DNA of 64,000 nucleotides from Streptomyces sp. LUP47B (GCF_001746295.1 NZ_MJAH01000018.1:110007-174006); one strand, 5' to 3'; counted from the stretch's first letter, positions 17,583 through 26,752 are shown. Notes: generated by a model from the letters alone, not told the origin. Numbers and translations are program-made.

Positions 17583-17929
17583 TCACCTGCACTGCATGGT
17601 CAGCCGGACCTGGCCGAAGCGGTGGGCGGCGAGTTCCTCGGGGCGGACGAGCCAGTAGAGCGCACCCACGCCGCCCCACGCGTGCATGCTGCCGCATGCC
17701 CCACTCGTGACCCCGTACTCGACCGGGCCCTGAATGGGGACGGCGTGGCCCCCGACCTGGTGGCCCATCCCGTGCGCAGGCGGCCGAAGGCACGGACGAA
17801 CGGCTTGAGCTCGGCCGGGGTTTCACAGGGGTGGTCCGGCCAGTCCCGGCCGTCGCCGAGCAGGGCCTGCCGGGCCTGTGGGAGCAGCAGGTCGGGGACA
17901 CTTTGCTCCGTCTCGGCGGTGAGGTCCAC
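17583..17929 (-). pseudogene. Frameshifted, shortened DUF1963 (YwqG-like) gene
   Basis: One minus frame (17929 to about 17770) reads MDLTAETEQSVPDLLLPQAR and ends FVRAFGRLRTG. Another, from about 17768 to 17583, reads HQVGGHAVPIQGPVEYGVTS and then WGGVGALYWLVRPEELAAHR with LTMQCR at the end. The HQ-GG-PIQG and LYW-IRPEDLA blocks are characteristic of DUF1963 proteins. The two frames must be joined by a shift, and the stretch usually found between the blocks is missing, so the gene looks inactive. The remaining 348 bp to 18277 show nothing recognisable. Confidence 0.55.
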
Positions 17930-18277
17930 GCGGGGTTACGGTTTTAGGTCCGGGGGTGCCGGCGTCGGGAGCACCGGGGTGTTCTGCGGCAGGTACAGGA
18001 CCTGGGCGCCGACCCCGGAAGCTGCGGGTTACCACCGAGAGAGGCCACGGCCTGCTCGCCGTCCATGGCCCGACGAAGGCGCACGCACGGGCGCAGGAGC
18101 GCTGTCCGGCGCAGGGCGAGTTCGCCGGCAAGGTGCCGGGCAGCCGGCCGTGATTACTGCTCATCGGTTGTGAGGACCACTATCCCCCGCACCACTGACA
18201 ACCCTGACACCGCGGCATCCGTCGAGTCCGGCCGTTGCCTGCCCAGCGGCGCCCGGGCCCCACGTGGGGAGGCGCGG

Positions 18278-19756
18278 CTACACGGCTCGTGAGTCCTTGG
18301 CGCGCCTCGCGGCGGACCGGCGCACAAAGGGCAGGCTCAGCTTCGGCAGTAGCGGCGCGAGGGCGCGATGGCGCCAGGCCGAGGCCGTCACGCCCGTGCC
18401 GTACGCCAGGTCGTCCAGGCAGCGCAGGGCCGTCCAGCGCACGGGGTCCAGGGGCGGCCGGCGCGCCACCCACTCCGCGAGGACCGGGGCGAGCATGGCC
18501 GCCGTGGCCGCCCGGGCGGTGCGGCTGCTGGGCGCCGCGCACAGGCACAGCAGGCCCACGGGCCACCACTCGCGGCGCAGGGCGAGTCCGAGCGCCATGG
18601 AGTCTGCGAGCAGGCCCTGCGCCACCACGGATGCGCTCAGTTCCGTCGCGGCGGGGGTGCCCGACAGATGGCGACGAAGGAGCGCCGCGGACGTGAGCGT
18701 GCTGAGCGCCGCGGCGCCCGGGCGGCCATGGGTCAGGAGGCCGAGCGTCAGCAGATTCCACGCGGACGGGCGGGCCGGTGCGACCCGGCCGGGGTGGCGC
18801 TCGGCCAGTGCGGCCGCCGAAGTCCCGTACTCGTGACGGCGTTTGAGCGCCTCTCGCCATGCGAGCCGGGGCGTGTGCAGGACGAGGGCGCGCGGCTGGT
18901 AGCGCACGTGCAGCCCATGGTCGTGCAGCCGCCAGACGAAGTCGACGTCCTCGCCGAGCCGCAGCTCCTCGTCGAACGTGACCTTGGACAGGACGTCCGT
19001 GCGTACGACCAGTGTGGCCGTGGGCACGAAGCCGACCCGTGCGCCGGGGCGCACCACGGCCTGCTCACCGCCCAGGTCGAGTGCGGAACGCGCGGCCTCG
19101 TAGCGGGCGAGCAGACCCTTCGGGGGATACGGAACATCCGGCAGGATCCGCGGTGCGACGGCCGCGACCTGAGGATCGTCGAAGGCCGGGACGAGCAGGT
19201 CGAGCCAGCCCTCCTCGGGGCGGCAGTCCGAGTCGACGAACGCGATGAGTGGCGTGGTCGTGAGTGCGGCGCCGGTGGTACGCGCCGCCGCGGGCCCTCG
19301 GTTGACCGCGTGCCGGACCAGACGGGTCCCGTGCGCCTCGGCGGTCGCCCGCACGGCCTCGGGATCCGGTGAGCAGTCGTCGACGACGATCACCTCCAGA
19401 CCGGGCAACGCGTCCAGGCAGCGGGACAGTTCGGCTGTGCGTCCGTATGCGGGGACGATCACGGTGACCGGGTGGGGTCCGCCGCGCGTCGGGGGCACGG
19501 GGTGGGCGAGGCCGCGGTCGAGCAGCTGCCGGGCCAGGGCGCGCCCCACCGTCGTGTCCGGTGTCAGGCCGTGCCGGCCCGCCCGCCGGAGGGCGGCGAG
19601 CTGGGGCAGCGCGGCCGCCTTGATGCGCGCGACGCCCCAGGGTGAGCCGCCGGTCACCACCCGGCCGCCGCCGTAGAAGGACGCGGCGCGGTCCAGTGCG
19701 ATCGGCAGACCGGGCGGGGACAGCGGTCGACTGTTCGACGCAGTGGATGACGCCAT
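18278..19756 (-). CDS. mftF: Mycofactocin biosynthesis glycosyltransferase MftF
   Basis: A 492-residue GT2-family protein that matches MftF along its length. The N-terminal peptide-binding-like part reads IALDRAASFYGGGRVVTGGS; the GT2 core has VTVIVPAYGRTAELSRCLDA, VIVVDDCSPD, the DxD-like FVDSDCRPEEGWLDLL, and DEELRLGEDVDFVWRLHDHG. C-terminal hydrophobic segments precede LDDLAYGTGV. MftF adds glucose units to mycofactocin, the redox cofactor of SDRs like the one at 15139. It lies 3 bp after xdhC. No mftA, mftB, mftC, mftD or mftE is in the window, so the core locus must be elsewhere if it exists. Confidence 0.88.
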   Translation of the reverse strand: MASSTASNSRPLSPPGLPIALDRAASFYGGGRVVTGGSPWGVARIKAAALPQLAALRRAGRHGLTPDTTVGRALARQLLDRGLAHPVPPTRGGPHPVTVIVPAYGRTAELSRCLDALPGLEVIVVDDCSPDPEAVRATAEAHGTRLVRHAVNRGPAAARTTGAALTTTPLIAFVDSDCRPEEGWLDLLVPAFDDPQVAAVAPRILPDVPYPPKGLLARYEAARSALDLGGEQAVVRPGARVGFVPTATLVVRTDVLSKVTFDEELRLGEDVDFVWRLHDHGLHVRYQPRALVLHTPRLAWREALKRRHEYGTSAAALAERHPGRVAPARPSAWNLLTLGLLTHGRPGAAALSTLTSAALLRRHLSGTPAATELSASVVAQGLLADSMALGLALRREWWPVGLLCLCAAPSSRTARAATAAMLAPVLAEWVARRPPLDPVRWTALRCLDDLAYGTGVTASAWRHRALAPLLPKLSLPFVRRSAARRAKDSRAV

Positions 19757-19759
19757 CCT

Positions 19760-20878
19760 TCAACTCCCCTGCCTTTCAACGCGCTTGGATCCAGCGGACT
19801 GGTGCGTCCCCCAGGGCGGGTACGGAGCGTGGTGCAAGGGCCCGTCCGTGTCCCGGAGCGGCAGCCCGCCACCGCCCCGCCGCACCGCGACGATCTCCGC
19901 CCCGATGGCCACCGCGGTCTCCTCGGGCGTACGTCCCCCCAGGTCCAGGCCGATCGGCGAACGCAGCCGGGCGAGTTCCCGCTCGGTGAGGCCCGCCTCG
20001 CGCAGCCGGTCGAGCCGCTCGTGATGCGTGCGCCGGGAGCCCATCACCCCCACGTACGCGACCGGCAGCCGCAGCGCCACTTCGAGCAACGGCACGTCGA
20101 ACTTGGCGTCGTGGGTGAGGACCACGACGACCGTGCGGCCATCGACCGGTGTGCGGGCGAGGAAACGGTGCGGCCAGTCGACCACCACCTGATCCGCGTC
20201 CGGGAAGCGCGCCGGCGTGGCGAACACCGAGCGGGCGTCGCAGACCGTGACCTCGTATCCGAGGAAAGCGCCCAACGACGCGACCGCCCCGGCGTGGTCC
20301 GTCGCACCGAACACGAGGAGCCGTGGACGCGGAGCGTACGAGGCGATGAACACCTCCGTACCCGGGCGGCAGCGCACCGTGCGGATGCCGCTCGCCGCGA
20401 CGTCCAGCATGGCGCGCGCCTCGGCGGCGATCAGGGCGTCCACCTCCGCCGCCCCCGTGGATCCGCGGACCTGCTCGGGGCCGACGGCCAGGATCGCGCC
20501 GCTGCCGTCGAGGAGTTGCGCCACGGCGACGGATGTCCAGTCGGCCACGGCACCGAGCACGGCGGACGGCGGCTGCGGCTGCACGCACACCTCGATCGTG
20601 CCGCCGCAGCTCAGGCCCACCGCGAACGCCGTGTCGGCCGAGTAACCAAAGCTCTCCCGCATGGCCGCGCCCGTCGAGAGCACCTCCTGGCACAGCTCGT
20701 GGACGGTGCCCTCGACGCACCCGCCGGACACGCTCCCGAGCACCTCCCCGGTCTCGGACACCGCCATGGTGGCGCCCGGTGCGCGGGGCGCGCTGCCGCT
20801 CGTCGAGACGACGGTCGCCAGGGCGAAGCGGGTGCCCGCCCGGTCCCAGGCCGTGAGCCGCGCGGCGATCTCACGCAT
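19760..20878 (-). CDS. xdhC: XdhC/CoxI family molybdenum-enzyme maturation protein
   Basis: A 372-residue protein. The N-terminal XdhC/CoxI domain has FALATVVSTSGSAPRAPGAT, SGGCVEGTVHE and SCGGTIEV; the C-terminal Rossmann domain starts near PRLLVFGATDHAGAVASLGA and ends with PIGLDLGGRTPEETAVAIGA. This family binds the molybdenum cofactor and helps sulfurate it and insert it into xanthine-dehydrogenase-family enzymes. The large subunit encoded at 10744 is the obvious client, although the two genes are in different operons. Confidence 0.9.
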   Translation of the reverse strand: MREIAARLTAWDRAGTRFALATVVSTSGSAPRAPGATMAVSETGEVLGSVSGGCVEGTVHELCQEVLSTGAAMRESFGYSADTAFAVGLSCGGTIEVCVQPQPPSAVLGAVADWTSVAVAQLLDGSGAILAVGPEQVRGSTGAAEVDALIAAEARAMLDVAASGIRTVRCRPGTEVFIASYAPRPRLLVFGATDHAGAVASLGAFLGYEVTVCDARSVFATPARFPDADQVVVDWPHRFLARTPVDGRTVVVVLTHDAKFDVPLLEVALRLPVAYVGVMGSRRTHHERLDRLREAGLTERELARLRSPIGLDLGGRTPEETAVAIGAEIVAVRRGGGGLPLRDTDGPLHHAPYPPWGTHQSAGSKRVERQGS

Positions 20879-20890
20879 GGCCGTGACGCG

Positions 20891-21694
20891 TCACGCGGGC
20901 CGCCCGGCCCACGCCGCCTCCACCGAGTCCGCGAGCGCATCGCCTTTCGCGAAGCCGTAGTAGGCCGCGAACTGCAGGACGATCTCGTCCATCTCCTCCT
21001 TGGTGATGTCGCCGGAGTGCAGGGCCGCCGCGACATGCGTGCGCAGGGGAACGGGTGAGTCGTCGAGCGCGACGCTGGCGACCGTGATGATCCGGCGCTC
21101 CCTGCGGGTGAGACCGGGGCGCTGCCAGACATGGCCGAACACGAAGTTCAGGATGCCGGCGTGCCGGTAGGGCGAATTGACCGGTGGCGCGGGCGTGCGG
21201 TTCACGTCGATGAACTCCTCCACGCCGCGCGCGATGCGCTTCTCCATGTCGCCCGGTCCGAGCGTGAGGTTGTCCAGCTCGGGCCAGGCAGGAGCGGGTT
21301 CACCGCGTTCGCGGTGGATGCGGTCCCATTGGCGTGCGATGGCGCCCTCCAGATGGGAGGCCTTGGGCCAGCCGCAGTACACCGCGAAGTGCAGGACGAG
21401 TTCGAGCATCTCGTCGAGCGAGATGTCCCCGCTCGCGAGCGCCGCGTGCACCTGCTCCTCGATCGGCTCCGGCGCGTCGGCGGCCGCCACACAGGTGAGT
21501 GTGACAAAGCGCCGGTCCCGCCGGCTCAGACCCGGACGCGACCACACCTGCCCGTACAGGAAGTCACGGGACGCACGGCCGAACGGCGTCTGTGGGGAAG
21601 GGACTTCAGCCGATCCGAGAACCTCGGCCGCGGTCTGCTCCCCACGGCCCTCTTGTGCCGATGCATCCACCGACATCTCCGACGATACGTCCAT
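20891..21694 (-). CDS. Two-domain carboxymuconolactone decarboxylase (AhpD-like) protein
   Basis: A 267-residue protein with two similar halves. The first half has FLYGQVWSRPGLSRRDRRFV and ALASGDISLDEMLELVLHFA; the second repeats the pattern with FVFGHVWQRPGLTRRERRII and ALHSGDITKEEMDEIVLQFA. Each half is one carboxymuconolactone decarboxylase domain, but no CxxC of AhpD peroxidoreductases is seen. It may act on a lactone or an enol acid in the pathway. It lies 17 bp after the aldehyde dehydrogenase gene and 12 bp before xdhC. Confidence 0.82.
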   Translation of the reverse strand: MDVSSEMSVDASAQEGRGEQTAAEVLGSAEVPSPQTPFGRASRDFLYGQVWSRPGLSRRDRRFVTLTCVAAADAPEPIEEQVHAALASGDISLDEMLELVLHFAVYCGWPKASHLEGAIARQWDRIHRERGEPAPAWPELDNLTLGPGDMEKRIARGVEEFIDVNRTPAPPVNSPYRHAGILNFVFGHVWQRPGLTRRERRIITVASVALDDSPVPLRTHVAAALHSGDITKEEMDEIVLQFAAYYGFAKGDALADSVEAAWAGRPA

Positions 21695-21711
21695 CAGGAC
21701 TCCCTGACTCC

Positions 21712-23175
21712 CTAGGCGCGAATGAAGACGTTCTTGGTCTGCAGGAACTCGTACAGCCCTTCCTTGCCGCCCTCACGGCCGTGACCGCTCTGCTTGTACC
21801 CGCCGAACGGAGCCCCCGGCGGTTGCCCTGACGGCCCGTTGACATGCACCGTGCCTGCTTGCAGCTGCGGCACGATGCGCTGCACCCGCGCCACGTCGTG
21901 GGTGAACAGGACCGCGCCGAGGCCGTACGGGGTGGAGTTGGCCAGCTCGACGGCCTGCTCCTCCGTGTCGAACGGGATGATCGACAGCACCGGGCCGAAC
22001 ACCTCGTGCACGGCGACCTCGCTGCCCGGGTCCACATCGGCGAGCACGGTCGGCTCGACGAAGAAACCCCCCTGCACCTGCGGCGGGAGCGACGCCTTGT
22101 CGACGGCGTGACCGCCGGCGACGAGCCGGCTGTCGGCCGCCGCCTTCTCGATCACACCGAGGATCCTCTCCCGCGCCTGAGCACCGGCCACCGGACCCAG
22201 CGCCGTCGTCGGTGCGAACGGATCCCCGACGGTCAGGGCCTTCGCGGCAACCCCCGCGGCCTCGACGACCCGCTCGTACACCTCGCGGTGGACCAGCATC
22301 CGGGTGGTGAGGTTGCAGCCCTGACCGGACAGGTTGAAGCAGGAGCGGACGGTCTCCGTGACGGCCGCGTCGATGTCGGCGTCGGGGAAGACCACACTCG
22401 CCGTCTTCCCGCCGAGTTCGAGCAGCACCGGCTTGAGGGTGTGACGGGCGGAGTCGAGGATCTTCTTGGCGGTCGGTATGCCGCCGGTGAAGGAGATCAT
22501 GCCGACGTCCGGATGACGCACGAGGTGCTCACCGGCCTCGGGACCACCGGGCAGGAGGTGCAGCACACCGGGCGGCAGCCCGGCCTCCAGCGCGATCTCC
22601 GCGAACTTCGCCACCGTGAAGGGCGCGAGATCGGGCGACTTGACGACCACACAGTTCCCGGCGGCGAGCGCCGGGGCGATCTTCATCCCGACCGACATGA
22701 TCGGGCCGTTCCAGGTGAGGATGATCCCCACGACGCCGTACGGCTCCGGGACGGTGTAGTCGAGGCCCGGGGCCATGACCGGACTCGGCGGGATCGTCGC
22801 CCCCTCGATCTTGTCCGCCCAGCCGGCGTAGTACCCGAACCAGCCGGAGCACAGATACGCGAGCGCCGACGACACGGCGATGGGCACGCCGAGTTCGAGC
22901 GTGGTGAGGCGGCCGAGTTCGGCCACGCGGGCGAGCATCAGCTCTTCGATGCGCTGCAGGATGCGGCGGCGCTTGTCCGGGGACATGGCCCGCCACTGGG
23001 GATACGCGTCCTTCGCGGCGGCTACGGCCGCGTCGACCTCCTGCGGGCCGCACGACAGCACGGAGCCGTTGACGCGCGCCGTCGCCGGATTGACATGGTC
23101 GATCGTGCCGATGGATGTCTTCTCGAGCCAGCTGCCGTTCACCAGCGGCCCGGTGACGCCGAGTTCGTCGCTCAA
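21712..23175 (-). CDS. NAD(P)-dependent aldehyde dehydrogenase
   Basis: A 487-residue member of the aldehyde dehydrogenase superfamily. The catalytic cysteine is C287 in SGQGCN, the general base is E253 in LLELGGK, and the oxyanion asparagine is N156 in LTWNGPI. The cofactor stretch ISFTGGIPTAKKI is present. I prefer TTG 23175 (MSDELGVTG) because the longer frame upstream is low-complexity Arg-rich and GAGGGG lies 8 bp before the TTG. In the pathway it probably turns an aldehyde into the acid used for CoA activation. Confidence 0.9.
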   Translation of the reverse strand: MSDELGVTGPLVNGSWLEKTSIGTIDHVNPATARVNGSVLSCGPQEVDAAVAAAKDAYPQWRAMSPDKRRRILQRIEELMLARVAELGRLTTLELGVPIAVSSALAYLCSGWFGYYAGWADKIEGATIPPSPVMAPGLDYTVPEPYGVVGIILTWNGPIMSVGMKIAPALAAGNCVVVKSPDLAPFTVAKFAEIALEAGLPPGVLHLLPGGPEAGEHLVRHPDVGMISFTGGIPTAKKILDSARHTLKPVLLELGGKTASVVFPDADIDAAVTETVRSCFNLSGQGCNLTTRMLVHREVYERVVEAAGVAAKALTVGDPFAPTTALGPVAGAQARERILGVIEKAAADSRLVAGGHAVDKASLPPQVQGGFFVEPTVLADVDPGSEVAVHEVFGPVLSIIPFDTEEQAVELANSTPYGLGAVLFTHDVARVQRIVPQLQAGTVHVNGPSGQPPGAPFGGYKQSGHGREGGKEGLYEFLQTKNVFIRA

Positions 23176-23230
23176 GGTGTGTGCCCCTCTCCTCCTACGA
23201 AACCGTCTACGGAACCGTCGTGAACCCGGC

Positions 23231-24016
23231 TCACAGCCGGGTGACCCAGCCACCGTCGACGCTGATGGTCTGTCCGTTGATCCACACGCCGGCGTCCGAG
23301 GCGAGCAGCAGGAGAGTGCCGAGCAGGTCGTCGGCCGGCGCGGATTTCTTGCCCGGGATGGCCGAGGCGAGCGCGGCGCGCGCCGGGTGGTCGGCGGGCA
23401 GGCTCTTGAAGCCGGGCTCGTTCTCCACGAGTCCCGGCGCGATGGCGTTGACGTTGATGCCGTGCGGACCGAGTGAACGGGCAAGCCCGACCGTGACGTT
23501 GACGAGCGCGAGCTTGCTCACCCCGTAGATCCCGCCGCCCATGAACGCGCCGGCCGACACCTGGTTGATGATCCGCCCGCCGCCGCGCTCGACCATCGAG
23601 GCCTTGACCGCCTTCGCGCACACGATGGCGCCGAACACGTTGACCCGCATGACGCGCTCGAACCACTCGCCCGGCAGGTCGAGGAGGTCGACCTGGGGTA
23701 TGTCGGCCATCAGCGCGGCGTTGTTGACGAGGATGTCGATCCCGCCGAAGGCGTCGACGGCCTGCTGTGCCATCTCCGCCGCGGAGTCCCGGTCGGTGAT
23801 GTCCACCCGTACGCCGAGCGCGTGCAGCCCGTCGGCGGACAGGGACTTGGCGGCCCGTTCGGCGCCCTCGGCGTCGAGGTCCGCGAGGACGACCCGCGCC
23901 CCGGCCTCTGCGAGGGCGCGGGCGTAGACCTGGCCGATGGCGCCGGCGCCGCCGGTGATCAAGGCGACCTTGCCGTCCAGGCTCATCCGGTCGAGGGTGC
24001 TGCTCGGTGCGTTCAT
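23231..24016 (-). CDS. Short-chain dehydrogenase/reductase
   Basis: A 261-residue classical SDR. The cofactor motif is ITGGAGAIGQVYARALAEAG, NNAA follows at LVNNAALM, and the active site is NQVSAGAF (Ser) with YGVSKLAL (Tyr, Lys). The Asp in LADLDAEG suggests NAD(H). Its ATG overlaps the stop of the next upstream SDR in ATGA, so the two are co-translated. The substrate is likely a hydroxyl intermediate, possibly a 3-hydroxyacyl-CoA, since no classical 3-hydroxyacyl-CoA dehydrogenase is in the window. Confidence 0.88.
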   Translation of the reverse strand: MNAPSSTLDRMSLDGKVALITGGAGAIGQVYARALAEAGARVVLADLDAEGAERAAKSLSADGLHALGVRVDITDRDSAAEMAQQAVDAFGGIDILVNNAALMADIPQVDLLDLPGEWFERVMRVNVFGAIVCAKAVKASMVERGGGRIINQVSAGAFMGGGIYGVSKLALVNVTVGLARSLGPHGINVNAIAPGLVENEPGFKSLPADHPARAALASAIPGKKSAPADDLLGTLLLLASDAGVWINGQTISVDGGWVTRL

Positions 24017-24816
24017 GTGGCGTCCTTGATCAGTCGGGACAGGTAGAGGTCGACGTCGGCTCCGAGTTCGCGCAGTTCCTCGGCGGCTTCGGGAGCGGTG
24101 AGGATGAGGAACCGGTCCTCGCTGACGCCGTCGGCGACAAGTTCGCCGACCGACTCGGCGTCCAAAACAGGGAATTGGGGTCCCTTGGGGGGTGCCGGCT
24201 CCCCGTAGAAGGTGATCTGCTCGACGATGTTGGTGGCCACTCCGGCCGGGCACAGGCAGGAGACACCGATGCCGCGCGGCCGCAGGGAGAGCGCGAGGGC
24301 CTGGGAGAGTCCGACGACGGCGTGCTTCGTCGCCGTGTACGGAAGACGGTCGTGTCCGTAGGGCAACAGGCCTGCCGTGGAGGCGGTGTTGACCACGTGT
24401 CCGGACCCCTGCTCCAGGAGCGGCGGCAGGAACACGAGGTTGCTGCGTACGACGCTCAGCAGGTTCACGTCGATGACGCGCTGCCACGCTTCGAGCGGGA
24501 TGTCCTCGACGGGGCCGACGGCCAGGATGCCGACGTTGTTCATCACCAGGTCGACCTGCCCGAACCGCTCCAGTGCGAGGTCCCTTACGGCACGCAGGTC
24601 GTCGAGGCTGGTGACATCGCACGCGGCGGCGACAGCACGCGCACCGTCCGGCCCCAGCTCGGCCAGCTCGGCGGCGACCGTCTTTGCCCGTGCGGCGTCG
24701 AGGTCGGTGACCACTACCCGCGCGCCCCGGCGGGCGAAGGCATGCGCGGCGGCCCGCCCGATCCCGCTGCCCGCGCCGGTCACGACCGTCACGGCGTCCC
24801 GTAGCTCCATCGTCAT
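24013..24816 (-). CDS. Short-chain dehydrogenase/reductase
   Basis: A 267-residue SDR: VVTGAGSGIGRAAAHAFARR (TGxxxGxG), NNVG in LVMNNVGILA, NTASTAG (Ser), and YTATKHAV (Tyr, Lys). The Asp in VVTDLDAARA points to NAD(H). It lies 57 bp after the TetR gene and leads the enzyme part of the minus operon. It lacks the mycofactocin-type insertion seen in the protein at 15139. Confidence 0.88.
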   Translation of the reverse strand: MTMELRDAVTVVTGAGSGIGRAAAHAFARRGARVVVTDLDAARAKTVAAELAELGPDGARAVAAACDVTSLDDLRAVRDLALERFGQVDLVMNNVGILAVGPVEDIPLEAWQRVIDVNLLSVVRSNLVFLPPLLEQGSGHVVNTASTAGLLPYGHDRLPYTATKHAVVGLSQALALSLRPRGIGVSCLCPAGVATNIVEQITFYGEPAPPKGPQFPVLDAESVGELVADGVSEDRFLILTAPEAAEELRELGADVDLYLSRLIKDAT

Positions 24817-24873
24817 CCAACTCCTTCTGATGTACGGGCGGTTGGGTGGAACTGGGTGAAGTGGTGCGAGGGC

Positions 24874-25539
24874 CTAGGGGTGGACGGGTAGCGCGATCTC
24901 ACGCGCCCCGGCCGCCGCCAGGGCCGACGCGGTGACCGAGGACACCGGCGCCTGCAGGAACCCGACCAGGCCGTCGAGGAGATCGCCGACGTGGACGGCG
25001 TACGGCAGTACCTCCTCGTCACGGGCCCGGCTCTGCTCGCGCTCGGCCCCGGCGTACACGCTGAACGCCATCGCGTGGGCGATGCGGTGGCCGCGCAGCG
25101 GCTCCGGCAGGTGCGGCAGCAGCGCCCCGGCCCGCTCGCGGAAGACGTGCGTCGGCGCGAGCAGTTCGGGTGCGAGCCGGTCGAGGACGTCCCGCCGGCC
25201 GTGCTGCTGGAGTTTCGCCACGAAGCTGAGGTAGTGGCTGCCCTCCCGTTCGCCCTGTTCGAGCACCGGGACGATGTGGCACTCCACCCAGGTGCGCAGA
25301 TCCTGCGGACGCCGGCCGGCGATCAGGGCGGCGCGGCGTTCGTTGAGATCCCGTAGGCGGTATTCGAAGATCGCCTGGATCAGGCGCTCCTTCGAGCCGA
25401 AGTGGTACTGCACCGCCGTGTTGTTGCCGTTGTGGGCGGCCGCGCTGATCTGTCGCAGGGAGGCCCCGTCGAGGCCGCGCTCGGCGAAAAGACGCTCCGC
25501 GGCCAGCAGGATCCGCTCCTTCACGGAAAGTTGCACCAC
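24874..25539 (-). CDS. TetR-family regulator, candidate master regulator of the region
   Basis: A 221-residue regulator. The helix-turn-helix is in RILLAAERLFAERGLDGASL, then RQISAAAHNGNNTAVQYHFG. GTG 25539 or 25536 starts it just before VQLSVKERIL; longer readings upstream are not protein-like. A site GAGAATGACATTTCC lies 36 bp upstream of the start, and the same motif precedes other units of the catabolic region. This makes it the best candidate for the regulon repressor. The effector is probably an acyl-CoA or pathway intermediate, by analogy with TetR regulators of steroid and fatty-acid degradation. Confidence 0.85.
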   Translation of the reverse strand: MVQLSVKERILLAAERLFAERGLDGASLRQISAAAHNGNNTAVQYHFGSKERLIQAIFEYRLRDLNERRAALIAGRRPQDLRTWVECHIVPVLEQGEREGSHYLSFVAKLQQHGRRDVLDRLAPELLAPTHVFRERAGALLPHLPEPLRGHRIAHAMAFSVYAGAEREQSRARDEEVLPYAVHVGDLLDGLVGFLQAPVSSVTASALAAAGAREIALPVHP

Positions 25540-25574
25540 GACACCACCCGTGCGAGAGGGTTGTTGCGTGCTGT

Positions 25575-25589
25575 GAGAATGACATTTCC
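25575..25589 (+). promoter_or_regulatory. Putative regulon operator GAGAATGACATTTCC
   Basis: This site lies 36 bp upstream of the TetR gene at 24874-25539, with a further half-site GAGAATCG at about 25597. It belongs to the shared motif group and suggests autoregulation. Confidence 0.55.
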
Positions 25590-25698
25590 GTACGACGAGA
25601 ATCGAAGCATGGGGGATGGGTGAAGTCAACCGCCTTAAAGCGCGCGGAAATGTGGTCGTCGTGAGCGGTGCGCTGCACTCGGGCCCGACATCCCGGCG

Positions 25699-25860
25699 GT
25701 GACCGTGCCGTACAACACCGACGCCGACATCGGGGTGCCGACGCAGGGCAAGCCGGTGAGCGTCCCGGACGGCGAGCGGTGTGTACGGGACGACAGCTCG
25801 GGCGGTGCGGCGTACAACGTGTACCGTGCGAAGGCAGGGGCCTGTCGCTTCAACGCCTGA
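25699..25860 (+). CDS. Small unrecognised ORF or gene fragment
   Basis: A 53-codon frame (GTG start) reads VTVPYNTDADIGVPTQGKPV and ends YNVYRAKAGACRFNA. It has good actinobacterial codon bias and looks like a protein C-terminus, but it has no clear ribosome site and no known relatives come to mind. It is the only coding-like piece in the 399-bp gap 25540-25938. A remnant of a longer lost gene is as likely as a real small gene. Confidence 0.25.
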   Translation: MTVPYNTDADIGVPTQGKPVSVPDGERCVRDDSSGGAAYNVYRAKAGACRFNA

Positions 25861-25938
25861 GCGGGGCGGGCCGCGCGGGTCGTCCTTGCACACGGGCGAT
25901 CCGAGTGGCTCCCGGCAATGGGGCGATCGGCGAGATTC

Positions 25939-26745
25939 TCACAGCTGCGCGATCCGCGTGGCCCTGCCTTCGCTTCGGATCCTGGCGCCCGCCTCGCGGG
26001 TCAGCTCCCGTGCGCTGCCGAGCAGTCCGTCCAGCGCGTACGCCCGCCGTACGTGCCGGTGCAGGGCGTGCTCGGCGGTGAAGCCGATGCCGCCGAGGAC
26101 CTGCTGGCAATGGCGGGCGGCGGCCAGGGCCGCGCGGCCCGCGGCGGCCTTGGCGAGCAGGGAGCTCAGGTCGCCGTGGTCGTCGTCCGCCACGGTCAGA
26201 GCCGCTTCGGCGCCCTCGATCGCGATCAGGGTTTCCGCCAGACGGTGGCGTACGGCCTGGAAGGAGGCGATCGGGCGACCGAACTGCGCTCGGTGCACGG
26301 CGTGTTGACGGGCCAGGGCGAGCATCGCGCGGGCCGTCCCGGTCAGCCACCAGGCCAGGGCTCGGCGGCCCGCGGCGAGAGGCGGCGCGTCGGTCCCTGT
26401 GGGGGTGAGACGCCAGGGCAGCTCCTGGTCCAGTGCATCGGCGGGCGTGAGATCGGTGCCGCGCTCCCAGACCACCTGGGAACCGCCGGCGTAGGGAAGG
26501 GGCACGCTGCCGCCCAGCGGGCGGCCCGCCTCGTGGAGCACCACGTCGTTGAGCACGGAGGCGTGCGCGCCCGTCTCGCCGAGCAGACGGAAGACCAGCG
26601 GAACCGTCTCATACGGCAGTTCGGTGAGCATGTCCCGCCAGTCCATGCCGTCGAGTGCGGCATCCAGGGCCGCGCCCGTGTGGTCGGTCATCGTCTTGCG
26701 CAGGGCCTCGGCGAGCAGGTCCAACTCGGTTGTGGCAGTGCTCAT
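25939..26745 (-). CDS. Short acyl-CoA dehydrogenase subunit (partner of the following ACAD)
   Basis: A 268-residue acyl-CoA dehydrogenase-like protein. It has the C-terminal helical core (ALARQHAVHRAQFGRPIASF, RHCQQVLGGIGFTAEHALHR) but is about 110-120 residues shorter than a full enzyme, and the middle beta domain is greatly reduced. In actinobacteria such short proteins pair with a full-length partner as alpha2-beta2 acyl-CoA dehydrogenases acting on bulky substrates, for example in steroid side-chain degradation. The partner gene lies 7 bp upstream. The ATG at 26745 begins MSTATTELDLL. Confidence 0.82.
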   Translation of the reverse strand: MSTATTELDLLAEALRKTMTDHTGAALDAALDGMDWRDMLTELPYETVPLVFRLLGETGAHASVLNDVVLHEAGRPLGGSVPLPYAGGSQVVWERGTDLTPADALDQELPWRLTPTGTDAPPLAAGRRALAWWLTGTARAMLALARQHAVHRAQFGRPIASFQAVRHRLAETLIAIEGAEAALTVADDDHGDLSSLLAKAAAGRAALAAARHCQQVLGGIGFTAEHALHRHVRRAYALDGLLGSARELTREAGARIRSEGRATRIAQL

Positions 26746-26752
26746 CCCGGGT

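Noticed and set aside
15000..20000. Search for mftA, mftB, mftC, mftD and mftE near mftF
   Set aside because: No short frame ending in Val-Tyr with the expected Cys-Gly context and no radical-SAM protein was found.
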